From: Clostridia bacterium
GTDB taxonomy: Bacteria; Bacillota; Clostridia; Oscillospirales; CAG-272
NCBI GenBank assembly: GCA_900753295.1
Contig: CAADYQ010000152.1
Location: 1-20,784, forward strand
Length of the DNA stretch: 20,784 nucleotides
Reading direction: 5' to 3'
The stretch's first letter is position 1. Every line of letters starts with the position of its first letter. Shown here piece after piece: positions 1-6,606 of the stretch. Below the pieces are notes generated by a model that made no database searches, was not told where the DNA came from, and saw only the letters and a list, made by a program, of their open reading frames with translations. The position numbers and the translations under genes were made by a program.

Positions 1-1
1 A

Positions 2-178
2 CGTCTTATCACCAGCTATGCCGTGAGATATGTTCTTGACTGGTTCAGCGTGCTTTCGCGATTCTCGAATTTCGGGTACGGTATTCTTGACTGGTCGGCG
101 CTTATTTACTATGTATCACTTACTTTTATTTTCCTTTACCTGACCGTGCGCGTATATGAGCGCCGTCGTTGGGCTTGA
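2..178 (+). CDS. ABC-2 type permease, C-terminal fragment (GldF-like)
   Basis: Only the last 58 codons are in the window; the gene starts upstream. The frame runs from base 2 to a TGA at 176-178. The visible protein ends in a hydrophobic segment (SALIYYVSLTFIFLYLTV) followed by a short basic tail (RVYERRRWA). The stretch before it (FSNFGYGILDWSALIYY) resembles the C-terminus of ABC-2 permeases of the GldF type, where a final periplasmic-side helix leads into the last membrane span. The next gene starts 18 bp downstream and encodes a GldG-like partner, which supports the assignment. The ATPase subunit is presumably further upstream. Confidence is good for the family and low for any substrate. 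Confidence 0.75.
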   Translation, partial: RLITSYAVRYVLDWFSVLSRFSNFGYGILDWSALIYYVSLTFIFLYLTVRVYERRRWA

Positions 179-196
179 TGGGGAGGTGTGACGACA

Positions 197-1807
197 ATGA
201 ATGGTTCAAATAATGTAATGCGTTCACGCCGTTTCCGTTACGGCGGTATAGCCATAGCACTTACATGTGTGCTTATAGCCGCCGTGGTTCTTTTCAACGC
301 GCTTTTCTCGCTTCTTGCGAATAAGTTCCGCTGGTACACGGATATGACCACAGAGAGCCTCTACACGCTTTCTGACAATGCGGTGGAAATACTGAAAAAT
401 GTAGATACCAAGGGTCAGGACGTCAAAATTATATTCTGCGACGAGCCGGACAACCTGCGTGCTAACTTTACACAGCGTCTGGTTTATGAATCCGCGCTCG
501 AGATAGCGCAGAAGGTCGATTACGTTACCGTCGAGAATATAGATATATTCCGCAACCCCACGGCTGTTAATCAGTACAAAACGACCTCCAAAACATCCAT
601 CTACTCGCACTCGGTCATAGTCGCGTGCGGAAGCGAATTCAGACTTTACTCGCAGAGAGCCTTCTATATGTTCGAGGAGAGCGATACGAGCACACCTGTT
701 GCTTACAACGGTGAAAAGAAGCTCGTTTCGGGCATCCTTGCCGTAACACAGGCTGAATCTCCCATAGTGTGTCTGCCGTATAACCACGGCGAGCCTTTTG
801 TGACCTCGGACGAGCTTAACAAGAGCGCTGCTATGCTCTCTATGCTTGAGGACGCCGGTTACAAGATACAGCTTATCGACCTTGCGAACGAAGAGATACC
901 CGCGGATTGCCGTATGCTCTTTATATACGATCCCACCGATGACTTCCTTGTGAAGGAGGAGGGAATATCCGATAAGTCTGAAATAGAAAAGATCGACCGT
1001 TTCCTTGACGGCACGAACGCTCTTGCGGTGTTTATCGATCCCGCGACACCGAGACTGCCGCACCTTGAGGAATACCTCGGCGAATGGGGCATTTCATTCA
1101 TCAGAACAGAGAACGCGCTCGGCAAGACCGAATCCTGCGTCGTCCGCGATGACGGACATTCACTCACCACCGACGGTCTTACAATAGTCGGCGCATATAC
1201 TACGGATGGTCTTGGCGCATCCATTCACAAGGATCTGCGTACCCAGTACCCGCCCAAGGTCATATTCAAAAACACAATGCCGATAAAATATGCCGACGGT
1301 TATCTGCTTTCCGAATATGTGGATGAGGATGACAAAACTCAAAAGTACACATACGGCAGCTTTTACCGCGATGGTGTTTCACGTGATATCTACGATGTCT
1401 TTGTCTCGTACAGCGGCGCCAAGGCGATGGCGGGCGGCCGCGAGATAGGGACCGCTACCGAGGCTGATCCTTACAAGCTGATGACGGTCACGCGCGAGAC
1501 CCGTATGGTCAACAACACGGATGCAGACTATTCCTATGTGCTTGCATGCGGCTCCACCGGATTCCTCGGTACGAGCCTGCTTCAGTCAAATGTTTACGGC
1601 AACTCCGATGTTATGCTAAGCGCGATGCGCGCCATGGGCAAGGAGTTCGTGCCCGTGGGACTTGAAAGTAAAATGTTTGTTTCAACGAATATCGAAAGTC
1701 TGACGACCGCCGAGGCCAATCGCTACACCGTTCTGCTCACCGTGCTGCCTCCCGTGATCGTGTTCGGCATCGGTATCTTCGTTCTCGTCAGGAGAAAATA
1801 CGCATGA
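197..1807 (+). CDS. GldG-like ABC transporter auxiliary protein
   Basis: A protein of about 536 residues built like the GldG / ABC_transp_aux family. It has a short basic N-terminus, one membrane span at about residues 15-38, a large extracytoplasmic region, and a final membrane span with a basic tail (IFVLVRRKYA). After the first span comes the family's typical opening (WYTDMTTESLYTLSDNAVEIL). These proteins accompany ABC-2 permeases in gliding-type exporters, and in Firmicutes the cargo is unknown. A GTG at 188 is also in frame. ATG at 197 is preferred because GGAGG at 182-186 is then 10 nt away rather than 1 nt. The stop overlaps the next start (ATGA at 1804-1807), so the two genes are translationally coupled. 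Confidence 0.8.
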   Translation: MNGSNNVMRSRRFRYGGIAIALTCVLIAAVVLFNALFSLLANKFRWYTDMTTESLYTLSDNAVEILKNVDTKGQDVKIIFCDEPDNLRANFTQRLVYESALEIAQKVDYVTVENIDIFRNPTAVNQYKTTSKTSIYSHSVIVACGSEFRLYSQRAFYMFEESDTSTPVAYNGEKKLVSGILAVTQAESPIVCLPYNHGEPFVTSDELNKSAAMLSMLEDAGYKIQLIDLANEEIPADCRMLFIYDPTDDFLVKEEGISDKSEIEKIDRFLDGTNALAVFIDPATPRLPHLEEYLGEWGISFIRTENALGKTESCVVRDDGHSLTTDGLTIVGAYTTDGLGASIHKDLRTQYPPKVIFKNTMPIKYADGYLLSEYVDEDDKTQKYTYGSFYRDGVSRDIYDVFVSYSGAKAMAGGREIGTATEADPYKLMTVTRETRMVNNTDADYSYVLACGSTGFLGTSLLQSNVYGNSDVMLSAMRAMGKEFVPVGLESKMFVSTNIESLTTAEANRYTVLLTVLPPVIVFGIGIFVLVRRKYA

Positions 1808-4014
1808 ATCAGAATATAGAAGAAAAAAGCTCCCCCGCCACAGGCCGTCGCCGCCGTTCGATATTAAAAACACAGCAGCGCCTTGTCGCGGTGCTGCTCG
1901 TATGTGTGATATTGCTCGGTGTAGGACTTGGCGTTGCGACCTATTATGTCAACAGGATCATATACACCGACCTTGACGGACTGAAATACTATGTCAAGGA
2001 AAAGGGCGGTTCGTATGTGCTTTGCGACAAGGAAGGTTATACGCTTGAGACTACTAAAGACGGATATTTCAGCACTACCCTCGGCACTCTTGTTGAAGTT
2101 AACAAGGAGACCGGAGCGTGCACTACCATTGCCGTTGTGGATACCGAAGACGGCGAGGATATCGGAACATCCAGGCGCATACTTATGTTCCGCCACACTC
2201 AGCAGTCCAGCATCCAGTCGATGCAGGTGCATACGTCCACCAACGACTACACCTTCTACCGCGATTCCGATGATACATTCCAGATAAAGGGCTATGAGGG
2301 CACGCCTTATGACAAGGCGCTCCTTTCCCAGCTGGCTGTTTCCTGCGGATATCCGCTTACCATGGAAAAGGTGAAGGATCCGATAAAGGACGCCAACGGC
2401 AAGTACACCGAGTACGGACTTGACGATCAGAAGCGCACTGATGCCGACGGTAAGGAATATGATTATTCGCCGTCATGGTACCGCCTTGTCGATACCTCAA
2501 ACAATATGCACACGGTCTTCGTCGGAGACATGATCCCGTCCGGAGCAGGGTATTACGTGCGTTACAGCGGACGCGACGCGGTGTATATAATGAATTACAG
2601 CGTCGATGCCTCTCTTATCAGCGTTTACGGTCAGTCAACTCTGACCGAGAACGTTGACAGCGTTTTCGAGCTTCCGATAGAGACCTTCGTGACTCCCTCG
2701 GTCTGCTATCCCATGACTATGAACAACTACTTCAACGTGAAGAACTTTTCGATATTCAACGGTCATGAGCTTGCGAATGTAAAGGATCCCGAAAACTCAA
2801 GCGTGATGCCCATAATCAGCTTTTCGTACTGGGATCTTGACTCCCGTACCGGAACATTCTATGCCAATACCGCATATGTAATGAACTACCCGGATCAGTA
2901 TGACATCGATGCTGACTCTGCGGGCGCGGCGCTGCAGGCGTTTTACAGTATGAGCTTCCTGAATGTGACCAAGCTGGGTCCGAACGATGATGACATGAAG
3001 GAACTTGGACTTTACGACCCCGAGTATGTTATTTATTTTGAGTATACTCCTACCGACAGCAGCGGTAACGCCGAGGAGCCGATAGAGCATACGATCCTTG
3101 TCAGCAAAATGACCGATCGCGGAACATATTACATGACATCGGCGCTTTATGACATGGTGGTCGAGGTCAGCCGCACTCAGCTCTTGTTCCTTGATTACCG
3201 GCTGGTCGATTGGGTCAATTCGTCGTATTTTTCGATGAACCTCGCGTGGGCTACCGAGATAATGCTTGAGACACCCGCGGGCACATATCACTTCTATCTT
3301 GACAACTCCGAAAGTGATTCTGTGACCAACCCCAACCCCTCCACAAAGGCGCAGAAGGATGGCACCATAACATCCGACAAGATGAAGATACGTGCCGTGG
3401 CGCCCGACGGAACTGTGATGGAATCGATATCGAGCATTACTGTAACGGATGCAAAGGGATTTACATGGACGATAGACGAAAAGACCGTTAAGGCGGTCGA
3501 TTCGGAGGGCAACAAGGCAAGCATACGCGGCGGCAAATATGAGACTAACAGCCGCGGCGAAGAGGTCGTGGTGCTTGTAGGCAGTGTCACGGATGCCAAG
3601 ACCGGAAATAAGGTCGAGGTTTCCGCCAACACGATAACGGTAACGACTCCGGACGGAGTGGGGAAGACATACCTCCGTTGCGGTATGGCAAACTTCCGAA
3701 AGTTCTTCCAGTCGCTGCTTTACGCTTCTATTGCCGGTGACGCACATGACGGAGACAGCGGTCTTACCGATGAGCAGATCGCAAGTTATACCGCCGATCC
3801 GACAAAGGCGCAGGCGAAGCTTACCATCCTTACGTCCTTTGAAAAGAGACCTAAGTTCGAGTACACTTTCTATGCGTACACCGAGCGCCGCTCGCTGATA
3901 CAGGTCGGCGACAGCACTGAGTTTTACGTTACACGCTCGTTCGTTGACAAGATCATTGCAGATGCCGCGCGTGTCATGACCGGTGAGGCAATAACGCCTA
4001 CGGGCAAGTATTGA
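1804..4014 (+). CDS. DUF4340 domain-containing membrane-anchored protein
   Basis: 736 residues. The N-terminus is cytoplasmic and basic (GRRRRSILKTQQR). One membrane span follows at about residues 25-47, and the rest is extracytoplasmic and rich in beta-type, Tyr/Asp/Thr-rich sequence. This layout, and its place directly after a GldG-like gene, match DUF4340 proteins, the usual third partner of this ABC-2 exporter set in Clostridia. It is longer than most family members I know. Residues around 500-620 read like an inserted beta-rich module with repeated DAKG/TVTDA-type motifs (SSITVTDAKGFTW, VGSVTDAKTGNKV). No catalytic motif is visible. Its start overlaps the stop of the preceding gene, and a strong terminator follows 10 bp after its stop. 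The family call is fairly sure and the function is unknown. Confidence 0.75.
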   Translation: MNQNIEEKSSPATGRRRRSILKTQQRLVAVLLVCVILLGVGLGVATYYVNRIIYTDLDGLKYYVKEKGGSYVLCDKEGYTLETTKDGYFSTTLGTLVEVNKETGACTTIAVVDTEDGEDIGTSRRILMFRHTQQSSIQSMQVHTSTNDYTFYRDSDDTFQIKGYEGTPYDKALLSQLAVSCGYPLTMEKVKDPIKDANGKYTEYGLDDQKRTDADGKEYDYSPSWYRLVDTSNNMHTVFVGDMIPSGAGYYVRYSGRDAVYIMNYSVDASLISVYGQSTLTENVDSVFELPIETFVTPSVCYPMTMNNYFNVKNFSIFNGHELANVKDPENSSVMPIISFSYWDLDSRTGTFYANTAYVMNYPDQYDIDADSAGAALQAFYSMSFLNVTKLGPNDDDMKELGLYDPEYVIYFEYTPTDSSGNAEEPIEHTILVSKMTDRGTYYMTSALYDMVVEVSRTQLLFLDYRLVDWVNSSYFSMNLAWATEIMLETPAGTYHFYLDNSESDSVTNPNPSTKAQKDGTITSDKMKIRAVAPDGTVMESISSITVTDAKGFTWTIDEKTVKAVDSEGNKASIRGGKYETNSRGEEVVVLVGSVTDAKTGNKVEVSANTITVTTPDGVGKTYLRCGMANFRKFFQSLLYASIAGDAHDGDSGLTDEQIASYTADPTKAQAKLTILTSFEKRPKFEYTFYAYTERRSLIQVGDSTEFYVTRSFVDKIIADAARVMTGEAITPTGKY

Positions 4015-4024
4015 TAAAGAATCA

Positions 4025-4063
4025 CGGGGTGTTAAAAGCTCATTTTGAGCTTTTAACACCCCG
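4025..4063 (+). terminator. Intrinsic terminator of the GldG/DUF4340 operon
   Basis: A perfect 18-bp inverted repeat (CGGGGTGTTAAAAGCTCA at 4025-4042 and its complement at 4046-4063) has a 3-nt TTT loop. It is followed by TTCTTTG and starts 10 bp after the DUF4340 stop. It ends the plus-strand operon just before the convergent minus-strand unit. Confidence 0.9.
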
Positions 4064-4113
4064 TTCTTTGTCGGATGCTACGTCGTTCTTTGCATCACCA
4101 TGGGTAAAATACA

Positions 4114-4149
4114 AAGCGCTGCTTCGCCCAATTGAACGAAGCAGCGCTT
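4114..4149 (-). terminator. Intrinsic terminator of the small XRE gene
   Basis: A 13-bp perfect stem (AAGCGCTGCTTCG at 4114-4126, complement at 4137-4149) has a 10-nt loop. On the minus strand it is followed by TTTGTATTTTA-like T-rich sequence, 7 nt after the XRE gene's stop. Together with the plus-strand hairpin at 4025-4063 it separates the two convergent units. Confidence 0.8.
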
Positions 4150-4155
4150 ATGGCT

Positions 4156-4368
4156 TCAGGCCGACCTTCCGAACAGGAGGTCTATACTGATGCCGAATGT
4201 GTCCGCAAGAGCGGGCAGAAGTGAGATGTCGGGACAGCAAACAGCGCGTTCCCATTTTGATACCGCCTGAGCCGAAACGCCAAGCCTTGCGGCAAGAGCG
4301 TCCTGCGTCATCCCGGTGCGGCGGCGGTAGCACGCCAGTCTGTCACCGAATTTCGTGGTGAATTGCAT
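4156..4368 (-). CDS. Small XRE-family helix-turn-helix regulator
   Basis: 70 residues that are almost entirely one XRE/Cro-CI type HTH. The helix pair is GMTQDALAARLGVSAQAVSKW, and the last helices are CCPDISLLPALADTFGISID. The usual LLFGRSA-type end is also present. There is no effector or dimerisation domain, so it is probably a dimeric DNA-binding repressor or activator. The start has a strong ribosome binding site (AAAGGAGG about 5 nt upstream). It lies downstream of an unusually long, folded leader (4369-4629) with a consensus promoter, and it is closed by its own terminator. The leader suggests control after initiation of transcription, and the palindromes over the promoter suggest autoregulation. 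The target genes are unknown. Confidence 0.85.
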   Translation of the reverse strand: MQFTTKFGDRLACYRRRTGMTQDALAARLGVSAQAVSKWERAVCCPDISLLPALADTFGISIDLLFGRSA

Positions 4369-4392
4369 TTGCGCCTCCTTTATTCATGCAAG

Positions 4393-4426
4393 CCACGGTC
4401 CCCTCTCGGGCGAGGGGAGACCGTGG
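4393..4426 (-). promoter_or_regulatory. Stable hairpin next to the XRE ribosome binding site
   Basis: CCACGGT pairs with ACCGTGG and CCCCTC pairs with GAGGGG, with a 2-nt bulge and a 6-nt loop, giving a 13-bp stem. It ends about 14 nt upstream of the AAAGGAGG of the XRE gene. It could be the expression-platform part of the leader or a REP-like palindrome; its position favours the former. Confidence 0.45.
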
Positions 4427-4436
4427 TGCCTCAAAA

Positions 4437-4455
4437 CCGGAGCTTAAGTCTCCGG
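4437..4455 (-). terminator. Terminator-like hairpin inside the XRE leader
   Basis: On the minus strand CCGGAG, a 7-nt loop and CTCCGG are followed directly by TTTTG. The stem is short (6 bp, GC-rich) but the T run is in the right place for a weak or conditional terminator between the folded leader core and the coding region. This would make the leader an attenuator. The U tract is only four bases, so confidence is limited. Confidence 0.35.
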
Positions 4456-4492
4456 GGATGGATGCGCAGCTCAGATCATACTCTGAGTAAAG

Positions 4493-4579
4493 TCATCGGG
4501 CAGCCTCGGGGCGAGAGTTTGCCGGGAGACTGTCAGTGACAGCGCATCCGCTATCGGTCTTATTACCGTAATAAATCAA
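4493..4579 (-). CDS. Possible 28-residue leader ORF (TTG start)
   Basis: An AAAGGAGG at 4588-4595 is followed after 8 nt by TTG at 4577-4579, opening a 28-codon frame that ends in TGA at 4493-4495. The predicted peptide begins with LIYYGNKTDSG (Met if initiated). The SD is as good as that of the XRE gene and shares the string AAAGGAGGCG with it. Against it: the start is TTG, and the frame overlaps most of the paired bases of the leader RNA. It could be a leader peptide whose translation controls the fold, or chance. No family is recognised with confidence. Confidence 0.2.
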   Translation of the reverse strand: MIYYGNKTDSGCAVTDSLPANSRPEAAR

Positions 4580-4632
4580 AACGATCGCCTCCTTTTGCCA
4601 AATTTCGACTGACGCCCGTGTCGGTCGATAAT

Positions 4633-4657
4633 GTGATTATATCACTAATTTGTACAA
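4633..4657. promoter_or_regulatory. Two palindromes overlapping the XRE promoter
   Basis: GTGAT-TAT-ATCAC (4633-4645) covers the -10 box, and the 8-bp palindrome TTGTACAA (4650-4657) sits in the spacer. Palindromes in these positions are typical of operators that block RNA polymerase. The natural candidate to bind them is the small XRE protein itself. This is inference from position. Confidence 0.4.
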
Positions 4658-4664
4658 GTGTCAA
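4636..4664 (-). promoter_or_regulatory. Consensus sigma-A promoter of the XRE leader
   Basis: On the minus strand TTGACA (4659-4664) is separated by exactly 17 nt from TATAAT (4636-4641), a full-consensus housekeeping promoter. Transcription should start near 4629, giving about 260 nt of leader before the XRE start codon. It lies about 35 bp past the stop of the EamA gene, and no terminator is visible between them, so read-through from the EamA unit is also possible. Confidence 0.85.
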
Positions 4665-4697
4665 TAAACCTGAGGTTGTTTTTTCGTTTTTACGGCA

Positions 4698-5642
4698 TTA
4701 TTTTTTGTTTGTGTCTGCTGTCGGTTCTTTTTTACCGCCAAAATCAAGCTGTGAGAGAACTATGCCTATGAATACAAGCACGCATCCGCCGAGTCCGATA
4801 AGAGAAAATGTGTCCTGACCGAACATTATCCCTCCCACTGCGCCGAAAACAGCCTCAAGAGAGAATATTATCGCGGCATAGCTGGGATCGGAAAGGCGCT
4901 GACCGTATGTCTGGAGCGTATATGCAATGCCCACGGAAAGCACGCCGCAGAAGAATATCGCCCATCGCGCTTCCCAAACCATTGCAAGCGTAGTGTGTTC
5001 GAATATTGCGGCAAATACAGCACTTTCGACTGAAACTACCGCAAATTGCAGGCATGAAAAGCGGAGCGGATAAATGCTGTTTCCGAAGCGGTCGATCGAA
5101 AGGATATGAAACGCCCAGAAAAACGAGCCGATGAGTATTAGCGCTTCGCCGATGCCGAAGCTGAAGCCTTCGCCCGGCTTTACGCAAAGCATATATACTC
5201 CCGCAAGAGCTATAACAGCGCCCGCGAATACCGACGGCTTGGTCTTTTTCTTGAAGAACAGTGCCGCGAATAACGGTGTGAGGATGATGTAGAGATCGGT
5301 TATAAAGCCCGCTCTTCCGGGGGATTTTGTTATCTGAGCGCCCGCCTGCTGGAGCGAAGAAGCGCCGAAGAGCACGGTTCCGCATACTACGGCGGCTATT
5401 AGCGTCATGCGCAGCTTGCGACGGTCGGCGGCGTTTTCCTCCGGCGACATTGCGGCAGCCTTGGGACGCTTTTCAAGGAAGAAGAGCACGGGCAGGAGCG
5501 ACACGGCGCCTACGCCAAAGCGTATCGCGTTGAATGAAAAGGGGTCAAGCGAGTCGCTTCCGAGCACCTGTGCTACAAAGGAGAAGCCCCATATTATTGC
5601 AGTCAGAAACAGACAGATATTTGCAAGTATTTTTTTGTTCAT
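4698..5642 (-). CDS. EamA/DMT-superfamily transporter
   Basis: 314 residues with about ten hydrophobic segments in two repeats, the arrangement of EamA (drug/metabolite transporter) permeases. The first span carries the family's FLTAIIWGFSFVA motif. Later parts fit too (TPLFAALFFKKK, YAAIIFSLEAVFGAVGG). It would move a small metabolite or drug across the cytoplasmic membrane; the substrate cannot be read from sequence. It follows the anchored protein of unknown function by 31 bp and is probably cotranscribed with it. The ribosome binding site is weak: the nearest purine stretch (GAAAGG, 5660-5665) is about 17 nt from the ATG. Expression may therefore depend on coupling or be low. Confidence 0.88.
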   Translation of the reverse strand: MNKKILANICLFLTAIIWGFSFVAQVLGSDSLDPFSFNAIRFGVGAVSLLPVLFFLEKRPKAAAMSPEENAADRRKLRMTLIAAVVCGTVLFGASSLQQAGAQITKSPGRAGFITDLYIILTPLFAALFFKKKTKPSVFAGAVIALAGVYMLCVKPGEGFSFGIGEALILIGSFFWAFHILSIDRFGNSIYPLRFSCLQFAVVSVESAVFAAIFEHTTLAMVWEARWAIFFCGVLSVGIAYTLQTYGQRLSDPSYAAIIFSLEAVFGAVGGIMFGQDTFSLIGLGGCVLVFIGIVLSQLDFGGKKEPTADTNKK

Positions 5643-5673
5643 AACGATAAAGTCAGGTTCCTTTCATTGTTCG

Positions 5674-6426
5674 TCATTGATCTGCGGCTTTGAATTCAAC
5701 GATGTTTTTGAAGAAACTGACGGACACATCATATTTGTTATCCGCCTTTTTGCCGCCGAAGACGCTTTGCGTGCGCAGACAAAGAAGCGTGTCGGCAGGC
5801 ATATCCTTGAAGGCTCCGAAATATTTTGCGAATTCGGTATCCATAAAGCGTATCGAATATTCGTCGTTGGCTGTTTTCGGCACGCCGCCGAGTACGTCGG
5901 AGAGCTTGCGGAAGCCGCCGGCGGACTTTACACGCTCGTAAAGCGTGGGATCGAGCAGGCAGACAGAATATTCGCCTGCGATTATCAGTTGATCGTACTT
6001 TTGAAGCTCCTGAGTATTCATCTCGGTGTTGACTATCAGCTTGCGGCTCTCCGAGGCGGCTGCCTCGCGCATTTGCTTTATCTGCTCGTCGGAATATATT
6101 ATGAGTACCGCGATATCGCAGGTCTTCTCGCCGTTGCCGTCATAATCATAGGGGATGGCTACATTGAGTGCGCTTTGTATGCCGTTGAAATTTTCGCTGA
6201 GATTGAATTCCTGATACGGTCCCGCGTACATCAGTGTGGAGTCATAGCTTTCCTTGGAGCAGCTTTGCCAGATGCAAACGCCGAGGACGATCGCAACAAA
6301 AGCACCGATCAGTACTTTCCACTTGTTATAGAACCAAAAATTATCGGCTTTCTTCAGCGCCGGGCTGTCAAGTATCAATTCGTCCGCTTGCAGTTTTTCA
6401 TCATGTCGTTCGCGATTTTTCTCCAT
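5674..6426 (-). CDS. Single-span membrane-anchored protein, unknown function
   Basis: 250 residues, not recognised. It has a charged cytoplasmic N-terminus (about 33 residues ending in FWFYNKWKV), one membrane span at about residues 36-56 (IGAFVAIVLGVCIW), and a soluble extracytoplasmic domain of about 190 residues. The soluble part looks globular and mixed alpha/beta (CDIAVLIIYSDEQIKQMREA, YDQLIIAGEYSVCLLDP). These strings resemble solute-binding or extracytoplasmic sensor folds only loosely. The start has a good SD (GGAGGA, about 8 nt). It is the first gene of a unit with the EamA transporter and faces rsmE across a 180-bp divergent region. A role in sensing or trafficking with the transporter is speculation. 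Confidence 0.7.
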   Translation of the reverse strand: MEKNRERHDEKLQADELILDSPALKKADNFWFYNKWKVLIGAFVAIVLGVCIWQSCSKESYDSTLMYAGPYQEFNLSENFNGIQSALNVAIPYDYDGNGEKTCDIAVLIIYSDEQIKQMREAAASESRKLIVNTEMNTQELQKYDQLIIAGEYSVCLLDPTLYERVKSAGGFRKLSDVLGGVPKTANDEYSIRFMDTEFAKYFGAFKDMPADTLLCLRTQSVFGGKKADNKYDVSVSFFKNIVEFKAADQ

Positions 6427-6469
6427 GTGTAGCTTCCTCCGTGCGTATATATTATTGCCTTACACGCAA

Positions 6470-6495
6470 ATTATAACATAAATATGATATCATAT
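6470..6495 (-). promoter_or_regulatory. Possible minus-strand promoter with palindrome
   Basis: TATAAT on the minus strand (6470-6475) is a good -10 for the unit starting at 6426, but no clear -35 lies 16-18 nt away. Instead the spacer region holds a perfect 14-bp palindrome, ATATGATATCATAT (6482-6495). A weak -35 plus a palindrome would suit an activated or repressed promoter. Confidence 0.35.
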
Positions 6496-6539
6496 ATCAT
6501 TAAATTTGTAAAGTCATTGTGTGTTTTCTCCTCCGGCGA

Positions 6540-6568
6540 TTGACAATAAACGTTTGTGCCTGTATAAT
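6540..6568 (+). promoter_or_regulatory. Consensus sigma-A promoter of rsmE
   Basis: TTGACA (6540-6545), a 17-nt spacer and TATAAT (6563-6568) form a full-consensus promoter. Transcription should begin near 6575, about 30 nt before the rsmE start, with a purine-rich SD (AAGGAGA) between. Confidence 0.85.
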
Positions 6569-6606
6569 ATACACGGTAGAAATTGAGAATGTAAGGAGAA
6601 CCGGGC

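Larger units (their letters stand above)
4393..4600 (-). ncRNA. Structured leader RNA, candidate HTH-XRE motif
   Basis: On the minus strand this leader folds by eye into a closing 8-bp helix (GGATGCGC, complementary arms at 4542-4549 and 4460-4467). The helix encloses three hairpins: TGTC/GACA (4531-4541), GGCA/TGCC capped by CTCG/CGAG (4499-4523), and CTCAGA/TCTGAG (4470-4487). Below it are a terminator-like hairpin (4437-4455) and a long hairpin (4393-4426) that ends about 14 nt before the SD of the XRE gene. The Rfam HTH-XRE RNA motif is described from Clostridiales upstream of XRE genes, so taxon and position both fit. I could not run a covariance search. Structured RNA is likely; the named family is tentative. 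Confidence 0.5.

Noticed and set aside
2797..4059. A 420-codon open frame on the minus strand antisense to the DUF4340 gene
   Set aside because: It would run through the strong plus-strand terminator hairpin. Its product is low-complexity with odd Arg/Cys/His content, and the sense gene is well supported.
4393..4630. A plus-strand small RNA at the same place
   Set aside because: The palindromes are symmetrical, but there is no plus-strand promoter or T-rich tail, whereas the minus strand has a consensus promoter and a gene behind the leader.
4369..4640. T-box, cobalamin, SAM, TPP, lysine or c-di-GMP riboswitch in the XRE leader
   Set aside because: I looked for their hallmark strings (T-box GGGTGG motif, TPP CTGAGA, cobalamin GCCACTG and similar) and found none in the expected arrangement. 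A CCCGGCAA string occurs, but without the rest of SAM-I.
5407..6432. A 341-codon open frame on the plus strand
   Set aside because: It is antisense to the EamA gene start and the anchored-protein gene, both of which have family-like or well-structured products. It has no SD, and its product shows no domain.
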